From: Dyadobacter jiangsuensis
GTDB lineage: Bacteria; Bacteroidota; Bacteroidia; Cytophagales; Spirosomataceae
NCBI RefSeq assembly: GCF_003014695.1
Contig: NZ_PYAS01000012.1
Coordinates: 124,001-188,000 of the forward strand
Direction of reading: 5' to 3'
Length of the DNA: 64,000 bases
The notes below the pieces were generated by a model that saw only the letters and a list, made by a program, of their open reading frames with translations, ran no database searches and was not told the origin of the DNA. Numbering within the stretch: the stretch's first letter is position 1; each line of letters starts with the position of its first letter. Shown one piece after another: positions 25,721 to 34,850 of the stretch. The position numbers and the translations under genes are program-made.

Positions 25721-26803
25721 ATGAACTTCAAAATCCTCGATCGGTACCTGATCAAAAACTTCCTGATTACCTATGTGTTCGTGGCGTTCGTCATCGTACT
25801 GATTATCTGTATGATCGACTATACCGAAAAGGTGGACGACTTCCTCGACAAGAAAGCGCCGCTCAGGGAGATCCTCGTCGATTACTACCTCAATTTGATC
25901 CCCTACTGGATCAACTACATCAGTCCGCTGATGGTGTTCATCGCGACGGTGTTCTTCACCTCCCGTATTGCCGCACGCACGGAGATCATCGCGATGCTGA
26001 GCAGTGGGATCAGTTTCACACGGATGCTGATGCCCTACATGGCCGGGGCGGTTGTGCTGGGGGTTTTGACGTTCATTCAGGTAGGGTGGGTTTTGCCCAA
26101 AGCCAACAAGATCCGCGTCGGTTTTGAAAAAACTTATGTGAAAAACGAGTTCTATTTCAGCGGGCATAATGTGCATATTACCATCGCGCCCGACGTGTAT
26201 GCCTACCTGGAAAGCTACAACACTACCACGCAGACCGGGAATAAATTCACGATGGAGACGATTAAAGGCACGAAACTGCTTCAAAAGTTTTATGCGGAGA
26301 AAATTGTCTGGCAACCGAAAAAGAAGAAATGGACGCTGCAAAATTACCAGGTGCGGACGCTCGACAGCCTCGGCGAACGGTTGAGCCGGGGAACGGAGAT
26401 CGATACAACCATTAACCTCTCCCCCAAAGACTTCGAAAGCGATTATAACCTTTACGAAACATTTACACTGCCCGAACTAAACGCCTATATAGAGCTACTG
26501 AAGAGCCGAGGAGCCGATGGTTTGGAGGTGTATTTGATTGAGAAATATATCCGTTTCACCCAACCGTTCGCAATCCTGATCCTGACGGCGATCGGGGTGA
26601 TCGTTTCGGCCCGGAAGAGCCGTCGCGGGGTGGGCTGGCAGATTGCCCTGGGCTTTATGCTGGCGTTTGTTTACATCCTTTTCTTTTTGTTATCCAAAGG
26701 TGTGGCCGAAGCGGGTACGATCAACACGCTTTTTGCGGTGTGGCTGCCCAATATTGTATTTTCACTGATCGGGGTGCTGCTTTATAAAACATTACCGAGG
26801 TAG
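25721..26803 (+). CDS. LptF/LptG family lipopolysaccharide export permease
   Basis: A 360-residue YjgP/YjgQ-family protein: an inner-membrane half of the LptB2FG transporter that pulls lipopolysaccharide from the inner membrane. The start MNFKILDRYLIKNFL is the family hallmark. Three membrane spans come before a periplasmic beta-jellyroll-like domain (about residues 130-265), and three follow it (QPFAILILTAIGVIVSARKSRRGVGWQIALGFMLAFVYILFFLLSKG, NIVFSLIGVLLY). It starts 14 bases after mntR and ends 1 base before the EamA gene. LptF versus LptG cannot be decided from sequence alone. Confidence 0.9.
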   Translation: MNFKILDRYLIKNFLITYVFVAFVIVLIICMIDYTEKVDDFLDKKAPLREILVDYYLNLIPYWINYISPLMVFIATVFFTSRIAARTEIIAMLSSGISFTRMLMPYMAGAVVLGVLTFIQVGWVLPKANKIRVGFEKTYVKNEFYFSGHNVHITIAPDVYAYLESYNTTTQTGNKFTMETIKGTKLLQKFYAEKIVWQPKKKKWTLQNYQVRTLDSLGERLSRGTEIDTTINLSPKDFESDYNLYETFTLPELNAYIELLKSRGADGLEVYLIEKYIRFTQPFAILILTAIGVIVSARKSRRGVGWQIALGFMLAFVYILFFLLSKGVAEAGTINTLFAVWLPNIVFSLIGVLLYKTLPR

Positions 26804-26804
26804 T

Positions 26805-27728
26805 ATGCTTTCCTCCACTTCCGTTCGCTCGTACCTGCATTTGCATTTCCTGGTGATGATCTGGGGCTTTACGGCCATTGTGGGGCTGATGGTCTCGATT
26901 TCGCCGGTGGCGCTGGTTTTGTACCGGACATTTTTTGCGGCTATTGGCCTGGGTATTGTCATATTGTTGTCAAAAAAGAGCTTTGCGGTTGCCGGTCGCG
27001 ATCTTGCCAGGATACTGGGCGTGGGATTTTTGCTTTCCGCGCATTGGATGCTGTTTTTTGCGTCGGCCCGGGTTTCTACGGCCTCAGTTTGCCTGGCAGG
27101 AATGGCTACGACGTCCCTCTGGACGAGCCTTTTGGAGCCATTAGTAAATAAACGGAAAATTAGCCCGCTTGAAGTAGGCCTCGGTATTCTCGCATTTGCG
27201 GGGCTGTATGTGGTTTTCAGGTTTGAGTTTGATCACGCATTGGGCCTGGGGCTCGCGATCGTGTCTGCGATGCTTGCGGCGAGTTTTACGGTAGCCAACA
27301 GCCGCCTTGTGCAGCGGATCGACGCCTGGGTGATCACTTTTTATGAAATGTCGGCTGCGGCATTGTTCTCGCTGCTGTTTCTTGGGATCTCTGAAAGTAA
27401 AAACTGGAACGGCGGAGCGCCATTCATTCCCGCGCAGGGCGATTGGATATGGATATTGTTCCTCGCGCTCGTGTGTACGGTGTACGCAAGTACAATGGCG
27501 ACGCAGCTGATGAAGCAATTTTCCGCGTACCTCATTAACCTGACTATCAATCTGGAACCGGTTTACGGCATTGCGCTGGCCTTTTTTATTTTCGGAGAAA
27601 AAGAGCGGATGACGCAGGGTTTTTACATGGGTACGCTGCTGATTTTGCTGGCGGTGATCCTGTATCCGCTGCTGACCACCACCGTGATGAAGAAGAACAG
27701 CCGTAAGATAATTGAAGCCGGTAAATAG
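26805..27728 (+). CDS. EamA (DMT superfamily) transporter
   Basis: A 307-residue drug/metabolite transporter-type exporter with ten predicted membrane spans in two EamA repeats. The first contains LVMIWGFTAIVGLMVSISPVALVLYRTFFAAIGLG and STASVCLAGMATTSLWTSLLEPLVNKRKISPLEVGLG. The second contains TVANSRLVQRIDAWVITFYEMSAAALFSLLF and YLINLTINLEPVYGIALAFFIFGEKERM, the conserved end of EamA units. The start codon lies 1 base after the LptF/G stop, so the two are co-translated. The substrate is unknown. Confidence 0.9.
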   Translation: MLSSTSVRSYLHLHFLVMIWGFTAIVGLMVSISPVALVLYRTFFAAIGLGIVILLSKKSFAVAGRDLARILGVGFLLSAHWMLFFASARVSTASVCLAGMATTSLWTSLLEPLVNKRKISPLEVGLGILAFAGLYVVFRFEFDHALGLGLAIVSAMLAASFTVANSRLVQRIDAWVITFYEMSAAALFSLLFLGISESKNWNGGAPFIPAQGDWIWILFLALVCTVYASTMATQLMKQFSAYLINLTINLEPVYGIALAFFIFGEKERMTQGFYMGTLLILLAVILYPLLTTTVMKKNSRKIIEAGK

Positions 27729-27781
27729 ATCATATTGAGCTGCCGCTTGCCGGGAAGGGGCGCATATTAACTTATTACTAC

Positions 27782-27789
27782 TATTTTTG
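27782..27789 (+). promoter_or_regulatory. Putative -7 box TATTTTTG before the first GT2 gene
   Basis: TATTTTTG fits TAnnTTTG and lies 24 bases before the ATG at 27814. No clear -33 TTTG at the right distance is seen. Confidence 0.35.
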
Positions 27790-27813
27790 TCGATTCAACC
27801 AACAGGGTGACAT

Positions 27814-28764
27814 ATGAATCCAGCTCGTTTACTTTTAGTCGTACCATGCTACAATGAGGAGGCAATCTTGTACCGGACGTATGCTAAATTAAACACCTAC
27901 TACAACGGCATCAAGGAGCAGGGCCTCATTGCAGAGGACAGTCGCATTTGTCTTGTGAACGATGGCAGCCGGGATAAAACCTGGTCGATCATCGAAGACA
28001 TTTGCAGCAAGGATTCCAATATCATCGGTGTCGGGCTTTCCCGGAATTTCGGTCACCAGAGCGCGATTATGGCCGGTTTGGAGCAGCATGTAAACGATTA
28101 TGACTGCTTCATCACGATCGACGCCGACTTGCAGGACGATATCAACGCCATTACGGCTATGATCGAAAAGCACCGCGAAGGGGCGATGGTCGTGTATGGC
28201 GTGCGCGGCGACCGCAGTTCCGATAGCTGGTTCAAGCGGGTTACTGCTGAAGGCTTTTATGTGTTAATGCAAAAAATGGGCGTTCCGGTGGTGTTCAACC
28301 ATGCCGATTTCCGTCTGATGGATCAACGGGTGCTCAAAGAGCTTGGAAACTTCCGCGAGATCAATATGTTCCTCCGGGGCATAGTACCGCTGATCGGTTT
28401 TAAAAACGAAAAGGTATTTTACAGCCGCCTGGAACGTGAGGCAGGCGAGACCAAATACCCGCTCAGTAAGATGTTGCTTTTCGCCTGGAACGGCATTACC
28501 TCGTTTTCAACCTTCCCGATGCGGCTGGTGCTGTATTTCGGGTTTATCAATTTCGCTATCGCGATGTTGATCGTGGTGTACATCCTTTTTTCGTATCTGA
28601 TCGGTCACACGGTGGCGGGCTGGACATCCACGATGCTGCCACTCACATTTTTCAGCGGATTTAATATGATGGCGCTTGGCCTGATCGGGGAATATATCGG
28701 TAAGATTTATGAAGAAGTAAAAGGCCGTCCACGCTATATCATAGAGAAAATTGTCAATGAATAG
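27814..28764 (+). CDS. GtrB-like family 2 glycosyltransferase
   Basis: A 316-residue polyprenyl-phosphate glycosyltransferase-type protein. The GT-A domain shows VVPCYNEE, CLVNDGSRDKTW and the DxD-like FITIDADLQDD, with FRLMD and EREAGETKYPLSKM further on. Two C-terminal membrane spans (FINFAIAMLIVVYILFSYLIG, MLPLTFFSGFNMMALGLIGEYIGKIYEEVKGRPRYII) anchor it. This layout matches GtrB/DPM1-like enzymes that load a sugar on undecaprenyl phosphate at the cytoplasmic face. It begins a five-gene run and overlaps the next gene by 8 bases. Confidence 0.9.
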   Translation: MNPARLLLVVPCYNEEAILYRTYAKLNTYYNGIKEQGLIAEDSRICLVNDGSRDKTWSIIEDICSKDSNIIGVGLSRNFGHQSAIMAGLEQHVNDYDCFITIDADLQDDINAITAMIEKHREGAMVVYGVRGDRSSDSWFKRVTAEGFYVLMQKMGVPVVFNHADFRLMDQRVLKELGNFREINMFLRGIVPLIGFKNEKVFYSRLEREAGETKYPLSKMLLFAWNGITSFSTFPMRLVLYFGFINFAIAMLIVVYILFSYLIGHTVAGWTSTMLPLTFFSGFNMMALGLIGEYIGKIYEEVKGRPRYIIEKIVNE

Positions 28765-30193
28765 ATTTTATAGAAAATACCGGGTTGTCGGCAACTGGGC
28801 GAACATCCTCCTGATGCTGACCGTACTGGTGCCGCTGCTGGCGCTTTCGTACTTCAACCATCCGTCGCCGGCGGACGATTTCTGTTACATTTTTACAGTG
28901 TTTAAAATAGGCTGGTTCGAGGCCATGAAACTGTATTATACCGAATGGACAGGCCGCTATTTCGGTATATTCCTGAACCACACGAGTCCGTTGCTATTCC
29001 ACTCGATCGCCGGTTTTAAAGTACTTCCGGTCATATTACTGCTTGGAATGGTGTTCGCATTGTACAGCCTGTTCCGGCACCTCACACCCACATTGTCGCG
29101 CTTGGCGCATTTGGGCTTTGCAGGCGTGGTTTTCTTCCTGTACATCCTTAAAATGATGAGTATTTCGGAGGCATTCTATTGGATGGCGGCATTTGTGACC
29201 TACACAGTTCCGAACATACTCACATTACTCTGGATCGTACTCGTGCTGCGGTGGTACCGTCAGGACACGCAGCCCGCTAAGCTGTTTGTGGGAGCGCTTT
29301 CCGGCTTTCTGATATTTGCCGTAATAGGAAGCAGTGAAACAAACCTGCTGATTATGGTATTGCTCGTGGGTGCCTGGCTTGCTTACCGCATACTTTTCAA
29401 TCGAAAAGTGGATGCATTTATGATTTCGATGGCGGTGGTAACGGCGCTTTCCTGCTATTTCTATTTTGCATCGCCGGGTAATGCGGCGCGCATCGGTGGC
29501 AATCCGTTGGGCGGCAATATTCCGTTCTCGGTTGCTTCTTCCTTTAAAAAACTAGCTTATCTGGGTTTCGATTGGGTTTTCCGAACGCCGCTGATATTCT
29601 TCACGCTGGCATGGCTGTTCGTGCTTTCGCGGTTGTCGGAAGGGGCGCGCAACTACTTTTCGATTCCGGTCTGGTATGCGGTGCTGCTCTTTATCGGAGT
29701 GCTGTCGGCGCAATTGTTTCCTTCCTATTACGGGGTAGGTATCGAGCCTACGCCGCGAGTGATCAACTGCGTCTATTTCTTTTTCCTGATTGGCTGGTTC
29801 TATATCATCGGAGTGCTTTTTCATTATTTCAAAAAGAGAAAAATCACATTGCTAAATATGACCACCGTGCGGTATGGCATCGTTTGCGCGATATTGCTTG
29901 TGTCGGTAGCACTTTCGTTTGTTCGCAGCAGCAACGTCAAAATGATGTATACCGATCTGCTGAAAGGCAAAGCCGCTGCATTTGACAAGGAAATGTACCA
30001 GCGCTATGCGTTGATCAAGAGTTCGCAGGAAGCCATTTTGTACCTGCCGCCTGTCCGTTCGAAGCCGATGACGATTTTCCTCGACGACGACATTAAAACC
30101 GACCCTACCCACTGGTGGAATAAATGCACCGCGGGTTATTTTGGGAAGGAAGCCATTTACATGAAAGATACCGAAGGTGGACAACAGCAATAA
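28757..30193 (+). CDS. Polytopic membrane protein, GT-C glycosyltransferase-like (DUF6056-like)
   Basis: A 478-residue protein from ATG 28757 with about eleven hydrophobic segments and a C-terminal soluble tail of about 80 residues. After the first span the external loop carries SPADDFCYIF; a pair of acidic residues in this loop is the usual catalytic position of GT-C enzymes. It starts inside the end of the GtrB-like gene and overlaps the following gene by 17 bases. By analogy with Gtr systems it would transfer the lipid-carried sugar to a surface glycan. No specific family is proven; DUF6056 is my best guess. Confidence 0.7.
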   Translation: MNRFYRKYRVVGNWANILLMLTVLVPLLALSYFNHPSPADDFCYIFTVFKIGWFEAMKLYYTEWTGRYFGIFLNHTSPLLFHSIAGFKVLPVILLLGMVFALYSLFRHLTPTLSRLAHLGFAGVVFFLYILKMMSISEAFYWMAAFVTYTVPNILTLLWIVLVLRWYRQDTQPAKLFVGALSGFLIFAVIGSSETNLLIMVLLVGAWLAYRILFNRKVDAFMISMAVVTALSCYFYFASPGNAARIGGNPLGGNIPFSVASSFKKLAYLGFDWVFRTPLIFFTLAWLFVLSRLSEGARNYFSIPVWYAVLLFIGVLSAQLFPSYYGVGIEPTPRVINCVYFFFLIGWFYIIGVLFHYFKKRKITLLNMTTVRYGIVCAILLVSVALSFVRSSNVKMMYTDLLKGKAAAFDKEMYQRYALIKSSQEAILYLPPVRSKPMTIFLDDDIKTDPTHWWNKCTAGYFGKEAIYMKDTEGGQQQ

Positions 30194-31874
30194 AAGGCCG
30201 CTTTTCTTCCTGGTTGCGGCAGTACCCGTGGTATTGTGGGTGGGAGTGATCCTGTACTACTCGGTAAACCTGCCCTGGTACGACGATTTTGATCCGTTCC
30301 CTGACTTTCTGCATAAGTGGATCGCCGGCGATTCGTTTCCGGAACGCCTGAAATTGCTTTTTCAGCCCAACAACGAGCACCGGATGGTAGTGGGCAAGCT
30401 GGCGACGCTCGTTTACTATTGGGTTACCGGGCACCTCAATTTTACATTCCTGCATATTGCTGCGGCGCTTTTTACGTTGGGCACTTTGGCGGTGTTCTGG
30501 CGCGCGTTCAAGCGCTCCAACCTGAGCGCCTGGTATTTCCTGCCCGTGCCATTCCTGCTTTTCCAGCTTCAATACCATTTGATTTTTCTTTGGGCTATAT
30601 GCGGTTGGCAGCATCAGCCAGTGGTGTTTTTTGTGGTATTATCCATGTTTTTACTGTCGGGCAAGCGCTTTACGGGTGCGTTGCTTGCAGGCGTGTGCGC
30701 CACGTATGCAATGAGCAGCGGAATTTTCGTATGGCCTGCGGGCGCGGCAGTGCTCTTGCTCCGGTCGCAATACAAGCAATTGATTGCCTGGGTTCTGGTG
30801 GGCGCTGTGGCAGTAGGTTTGTATTTCTACGGTATGTCGGCGCAGGGTAACGAGTCGAGTTTTGCTTTTTTTGCTAAGTATCCGCATTTATCAGTCCTGG
30901 GCTTCTTTACATTCCTCGGCGGCTTGTTCGACTTCTTTCCTGAAAAGGACATTGTTGTTCGTTCTGCATTACCGGTTTTGATGGCTTTTTCGGTCATGAT
31001 CTGGGTGGTAATCTGGCTGTGGCGGCAGGTTACCCCGTGGCTCGCGCGTACATTCGGCTTTTTTAAAGGCGCCCCGGCTGTTGCCGAGAGCGAAAGTAGG
31101 GGTAATCTGAATGCATTTCTGCTCGGTATTTTGAGCTTTCTGCTGGTGGAGGCGCTGGTAATCGGATTGCTGCGTCCCCGGTTCGGCTTTTTTGTAATGA
31201 TTGTCAGTAATTATAAAATCTATCCGGCTCTGTTCCTGGTTGTTACTTACCTGTCTTTTGTTGTTTCAACTCAAAATCAAAAGCTGCGCAAGCTTACATT
31301 GCGGGGAGCGGCATTGACGGGCCTCGTGATCTGGGCTGTATCCATTTACACATATTTGCCGGTTATTTCGGAGCGAAGGAAGTATTACACCGTAAATGGC
31401 TACAATCAGGAGCACAACGGTTTCGGATTGGGCCATGTACCTTATTCGGAAGGTGCCCGATATGTGGATAATGTAATGAAAAACCTGGTGAAAGCCGGTG
31501 TTTATGAATATCCGGCCGAAGGTAACGAGCTCGGCCGGCAGGTGAACGCACTCACGACGGCCTTCCCTGTCGAACGGCAGGTAACCGTCACGCATCGCGA
31601 AAAAGGCATTTATGTGAACGATCCGGAAGGCAGAATCTCTCCGTCGCGCTCGAATGGCGAGTATGCATTTGTGCGCAACGGGCAACGCCTGTATTTCTTT
31701 AAAATGGAGCCGCATAAATACACCGGCCGTAACTTTTTCAAGCAGTACGACAAGGGTTTTGACATTGAAATACCGCATTCTTCCCTGTTGCCCGGAACCT
31801 ACGATCTGGGGATTGTGAACGTGGAAGGAGCCGCTCTTAAAGGTGGTGTTCTTGGAAAAGTGACAATACCTTAA
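30177..31874 (+). CDS. Polytopic membrane protein, second GT-C-like protein
   Basis: A 565-residue membrane protein starting with GTG at 30177, inside the previous frame. About ten hydrophobic segments occupy residues 8-400, and a soluble domain of about 160 residues follows. The first external loop reads LPWYDDFDPFPDF, again an acidic pair right after span one as in GT-C enzymes, and NNEHRMV follows. It is clearly built like its upstream neighbour but not a recent duplicate at the sequence level. A glycosyltransferase acting on a lipid-linked sugar donor is inferred. Confidence 0.68.
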   Translation: MDNSNKRPLFFLVAAVPVVLWVGVILYYSVNLPWYDDFDPFPDFLHKWIAGDSFPERLKLLFQPNNEHRMVVGKLATLVYYWVTGHLNFTFLHIAAALFTLGTLAVFWRAFKRSNLSAWYFLPVPFLLFQLQYHLIFLWAICGWQHQPVVFFVVLSMFLLSGKRFTGALLAGVCATYAMSSGIFVWPAGAAVLLLRSQYKQLIAWVLVGAVAVGLYFYGMSAQGNESSFAFFAKYPHLSVLGFFTFLGGLFDFFPEKDIVVRSALPVLMAFSVMIWVVIWLWRQVTPWLARTFGFFKGAPAVAESESRGNLNAFLLGILSFLLVEALVIGLLRPRFGFFVMIVSNYKIYPALFLVVTYLSFVVSTQNQKLRKLTLRGAALTGLVIWAVSIYTYLPVISERRKYYTVNGYNQEHNGFGLGHVPYSEGARYVDNVMKNLVKAGVYEYPAEGNELGRQVNALTTAFPVERQVTVTHREKGIYVNDPEGRISPSRSNGEYAFVRNGQRLYFFKMEPHKYTGRNFFKQYDKGFDIEIPHSSLLPGTYDLGIVNVEGAALKGGVLGKVTIP

Positions 31875-31885
31875 ATAACAGAATG

Positions 31886-31916
31886 TTTCGATAATAGACC
31901 GAAAGGTGTATTTTTG
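31886..31916 (+). promoter_or_regulatory. Putative internal promoter before the second GT2 gene
   Basis: TTTC (31886-31889), 19 bases, then TATTTTTG (31909-31916). This is one mismatch from the TTTG-N19-TAnnTTTG Bacteroidota promoter. It covers the TTG that would otherwise be the longest start of the next gene and so argues for a start further downstream. Confidence 0.5.
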
Positions 31917-31946
31917 CCTCTATTGGTCATTGAAAAACTCAGCATA

Positions 31947-32891
31947 TTGAAAACTCCTCAAATTTCAATCGTCGCGCCGCTATATAATGAATCTGAGACG
32001 CTTCCACTACTGGTACAGCGTATCAACGCGTTAATGGACGCCAGCCCACTTGCTATTGAAGTGGTTTTGATCGACGATGGGAGTAAGGATGATACGGCGC
32101 TCAAAATCAGGCAGGTGGCTTTGACGGACGAGCGATATCACGGTGTTTTTCTATCGCGCAACCATGGTCACCAGCTTGCATTGACCGCGGGCATTTCAGC
32201 AGCACGCGGCACGGAAGCGCTCTTTGTGATCGACGGTGATTTACAGGATCCGCCGGAGCTTTTGCCGGAATTTTACAAATTGTTGCAGGACGGGAACGAT
32301 GTGGTGTACGCCATTCGCAAGAAGCGGAAAGAGGGGTTTGTGAAAAGAATGGGTTACCATTTGTTTTACCGGATTCTGCGCACCATTTCCTATGTAGATA
32401 TCCCGCTCGATAGTGGTGATTTTGCATTGATCAGCCGAAGGGTAGTCGATGTTTTGAATAAAATGCCGGAGGAAAGTCGCTACCTGCGGGGAATGCGCTC
32501 CTGGATCGGCTTTAAGCAGGTCGGGTACGAGTACGAGCGCGACGCGCGCATTGCGGGGGAATCCAAATATACTTTCAAACAGCTTTTCAGGCTGGCTTAC
32601 AACGGGATATTCAATTTCAGCGAGTTTCCGATCAAGTTTATGAGCCGGGTGGGCATGACGGCTATTGTGATTTCGTTGCTGTATTTCGCGACGGTGGTAC
32701 TCAAAAAATTGTTTTTCGCCCATGTGATCGAAGGTTTTGCGGCCTTGCTGTTTGTCATCATCCTGTTCAGCGGGGTGCAATTGCTGGCACTGGGCATTAT
32801 CGGAGAATATGTGCTCCGGATTTTCTTTCAATCCAAAAACCGGCCCCTGTTCATTATCAAAGAGGAAATAGTCAACCGGGAGTACATTTGA
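31947..32891 (+). CDS. GtrB-like family 2 glycosyltransferase, second copy
   Basis: About 314 residues from a TTG at 31947 (LKTPQISIVAPLYNES). No ATG occurs before residue 28 of this frame, and the longer TTG at 31914 lies in a probable promoter, so the start is uncertain. GT2 motifs are VAPLYNESE, VLIDDGSKDDTA, LFVIDGDLQDPPELLP and the ARIAGESKYTFKQL amphipathic stretch before two C-terminal spans ending FQSKNRPLFII. It is a paralogue-type relative of the GT2 at 27814, again beside a membrane protein. The MBOAT gene follows after 4 bases. Confidence 0.88.
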   Translation: MKTPQISIVAPLYNESETLPLLVQRINALMDASPLAIEVVLIDDGSKDDTALKIRQVALTDERYHGVFLSRNHGHQLALTAGISAARGTEALFVIDGDLQDPPELLPEFYKLLQDGNDVVYAIRKKRKEGFVKRMGYHLFYRILRTISYVDIPLDSGDFALISRRVVDVLNKMPEESRYLRGMRSWIGFKQVGYEYERDARIAGESKYTFKQLFRLAYNGIFNFSEFPIKFMSRVGMTAIVISLLYFATVVLKKLFFAHVIEGFAALLFVIILFSGVQLLALGIIGEYVLRIFFQSKNRPLFIIKEEIVNREYI

Positions 32892-32895
32892 CCTG

Positions 32896-34365
32896 ATGGA
32901 TTTTCATTCGATTCAATTTGCAGTTTTCTTTATAGTAGTCACGCTGGCGTATTTCAGTCTGTCGTGGACCGGCCGTTGGGTGCTTTTGCTGCTCACGAGC
33001 TGCTATTTCTATATGGTTTTCAAACCGGTGTTCATCCTGATCCTGTTTGGAACCATCGTTATCGACTACTTTGCCGGAATATGGATTGAGAAATCGCAGG
33101 AGCAAAAGCAGAAAAAGCTGCTGCTTGTTATCAGTCTGATCTCCAACATCGGTATTCTCGCATTCTTTAAATATTACGATTTCGTGCAGGATTCGGTGAA
33201 TACCATCCTGGCCAACCTGCATTTGCGGCCGATGTTTCCCGCATTCACACGGATCGTGCCCGGCCCTATTGCAGAGTGGATGACGACCGGGAGCGGTAAG
33301 CTGCTCCTGCCTATCGGTTTGTCATTCCATACATTCCAGGCGATGAGCTACACCATCGAGGTGTACCGCGGCAACCAGAAGGCCGAAAGGCATTTTGGGA
33401 TTTACGCATTGTATGTGATGTTTTACCCGCAGCTGGTTGCCGGCCCTATCGAGCGGCCGCAGAACATGCTTTTCCAATACCACTCGTTTTTTAAATACGA
33501 TTTCGAGCAGGTGAAGGAAGGGCTGATGCAAATGGCGTTCGGTTTTTTCAAGAAAATGGTGATTGCCGACAGGCTGGTTATGCTGGTGGATGCGGCTTAC
33601 GACAATCCGGCGGGGCACAACGGCTTAACGCTGATCGTAGCCACAGTTTTTTTCGCATTCCAGATTTACTGTGACTTTTCCGGCTATTCGGATATTGCCA
33701 TCGGTGCGGCCCGCGTGATGGGTTTCACTTTGATGGACAACTTCAAAACGCCCTATATTTCCAAATCTATTTCAGAGTTCTGGGGCAGATGGCACATTTC
33801 GCTGTCGTCATGGTTTAAAGATTACCTATACATTCCCCTGGGCGGTAACCGGAAGGGAGAATGGGTCAAATACCGTAACCAGTTTATTGTGTTCCTCGTG
33901 AGCGGCCTCTGGCACGGTGCGAGCTGGAACTATGTAATCTGGGGTGCATTGCACGGAACTTACCAGGTGGCAGCGTCGCTTCGTGACAAGTGGCTGAAAA
34001 AGGCGGGCATCGAAATGCCGAAAAATGCATTCATGAATGTCCTGAATATGGTTTTGACATTCGCGCTGGTGACTATTACCTGGGTGTTCTTCCGCAATCA
34101 TAAGGCGCCTGTGGGCCGTTCATTCCTGATTTTGGAGAAAATGGCGGGCTTTTCATTGTCGGACCCTTTGCAAACGCCCTTGAACCATGTGGAAATGTGG
34201 CTTTGCGTGTTCCTGATTATTTTCCTGATGATCAAGGAGCATTACTATCTGAAAATTCCTACGCGGAACACTACGGTATTCTTCCTGCTATTCCCGCTGA
34301 TCCTGCTGGCGAACTACTTTTTGGGTGTCGTATCCGAAAACCAGTTCATTTACTTCCAGTTCTAA
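32896..34365 (+). CDS. MBOAT-family O-acyltransferase (AlgI/PatA-like)
   Basis: A 489-residue polytopic acyltransferase. The family blocks are LPIGLSFHTFQAMSYTIEVYRG, FYPQLVAGPIERP, FAFQIYCDFSGYSDIAIGAARVMGF, FWGRWHISLSSWFKDYLYIPLGGNRKG, and the active-site segment VSGLWHGASWNYVIWGALHG with invariant histidines at residues 340 and 353. AlgI-type proteins pass acetyl groups across the inner membrane for polysaccharide O-acetylation. Next to two GtrB-like and two GT-C-like genes, modification of the same surface glycan is the natural inference. The partner SGNH/AlgJ-like transferase is not in the window. Confidence 0.93.
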   Translation: MDFHSIQFAVFFIVVTLAYFSLSWTGRWVLLLLTSCYFYMVFKPVFILILFGTIVIDYFAGIWIEKSQEQKQKKLLLVISLISNIGILAFFKYYDFVQDSVNTILANLHLRPMFPAFTRIVPGPIAEWMTTGSGKLLLPIGLSFHTFQAMSYTIEVYRGNQKAERHFGIYALYVMFYPQLVAGPIERPQNMLFQYHSFFKYDFEQVKEGLMQMAFGFFKKMVIADRLVMLVDAAYDNPAGHNGLTLIVATVFFAFQIYCDFSGYSDIAIGAARVMGFTLMDNFKTPYISKSISEFWGRWHISLSSWFKDYLYIPLGGNRKGEWVKYRNQFIVFLVSGLWHGASWNYVIWGALHGTYQVAASLRDKWLKKAGIEMPKNAFMNVLNMVLTFALVTITWVFFRNHKAPVGRSFLILEKMAGFSLSDPLQTPLNHVEMWLCVFLIIFLMIKEHYYLKIPTRNTTVFFLLFPLILLANYFLGVVSENQFIYFQF

Positions 34366-34465
34366 AAAGGGAAGAGATCGCCGCAAACAATTGCGCATAT
34401 TTATTTGTTACCCAATTTTTGAAGGACTTCCTGACGTTCTTATTACCGATTAAGTATTTATTACC

Positions 34466-34846
34466 ATGTACGAAGTAACATCCGATAATAGGCTTAAAAG
34501 CCTGATCGTAGTGGGCGACCGTGTTTTGATCCGCCCCAAAAGCCCCAGCGACCGCACCAATAGTGGCCTCTACCTGCCTCCGACGGTAACCGAGAAGGAA
34601 CAAGTGCAAACCGGCTACGTGATCAAGGTGGGCCCTGGTTACCCGATTCCCGTGGCCGCGGAAGACGAGCCCTGGAAAGAGACCGAAGAAAAAGTGAAAT
34701 ATATGCCTTTGCAATCCAAGGAAGGCGACCTGGCTATTTATCTTCAACGCAACGCCATCGACCTCGAATACGACGGGCAGAAGTATGTGATTGTACCGCA
34801 GTCGTCGATATTGATGCTCGAACGTTCCGAAGATTTGTTTGAATAG
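34466..34846 (+). CDS. GroES-like co-chaperonin paralogue
   Basis: A 126-residue cpn10-fold protein, about 30 longer than GroES. The core RVLIRPKSPSDRTNSGLYLPPTVTEKEQVQTGYVIKVGPG corresponds to GroES with its mobile loop (GLYLPP in place of the usual GGIVL tripeptide region), and YVIVPQSSILMLER matches the terminal strand. An extra acidic insert (about residues 65-90) is present. No groEL gene is adjacent. It could cap a non-standard chaperonin or act independently. Family membership is clear, function is not. Confidence 0.82.
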   Translation: MYEVTSDNRLKSLIVVGDRVLIRPKSPSDRTNSGLYLPPTVTEKEQVQTGYVIKVGPGYPIPVAAEDEPWKETEEKVKYMPLQSKEGDLAIYLQRNAIDLEYDGQKYVIVPQSSILMLERSEDLFE

Positions 34847-34850
34847 TCTT

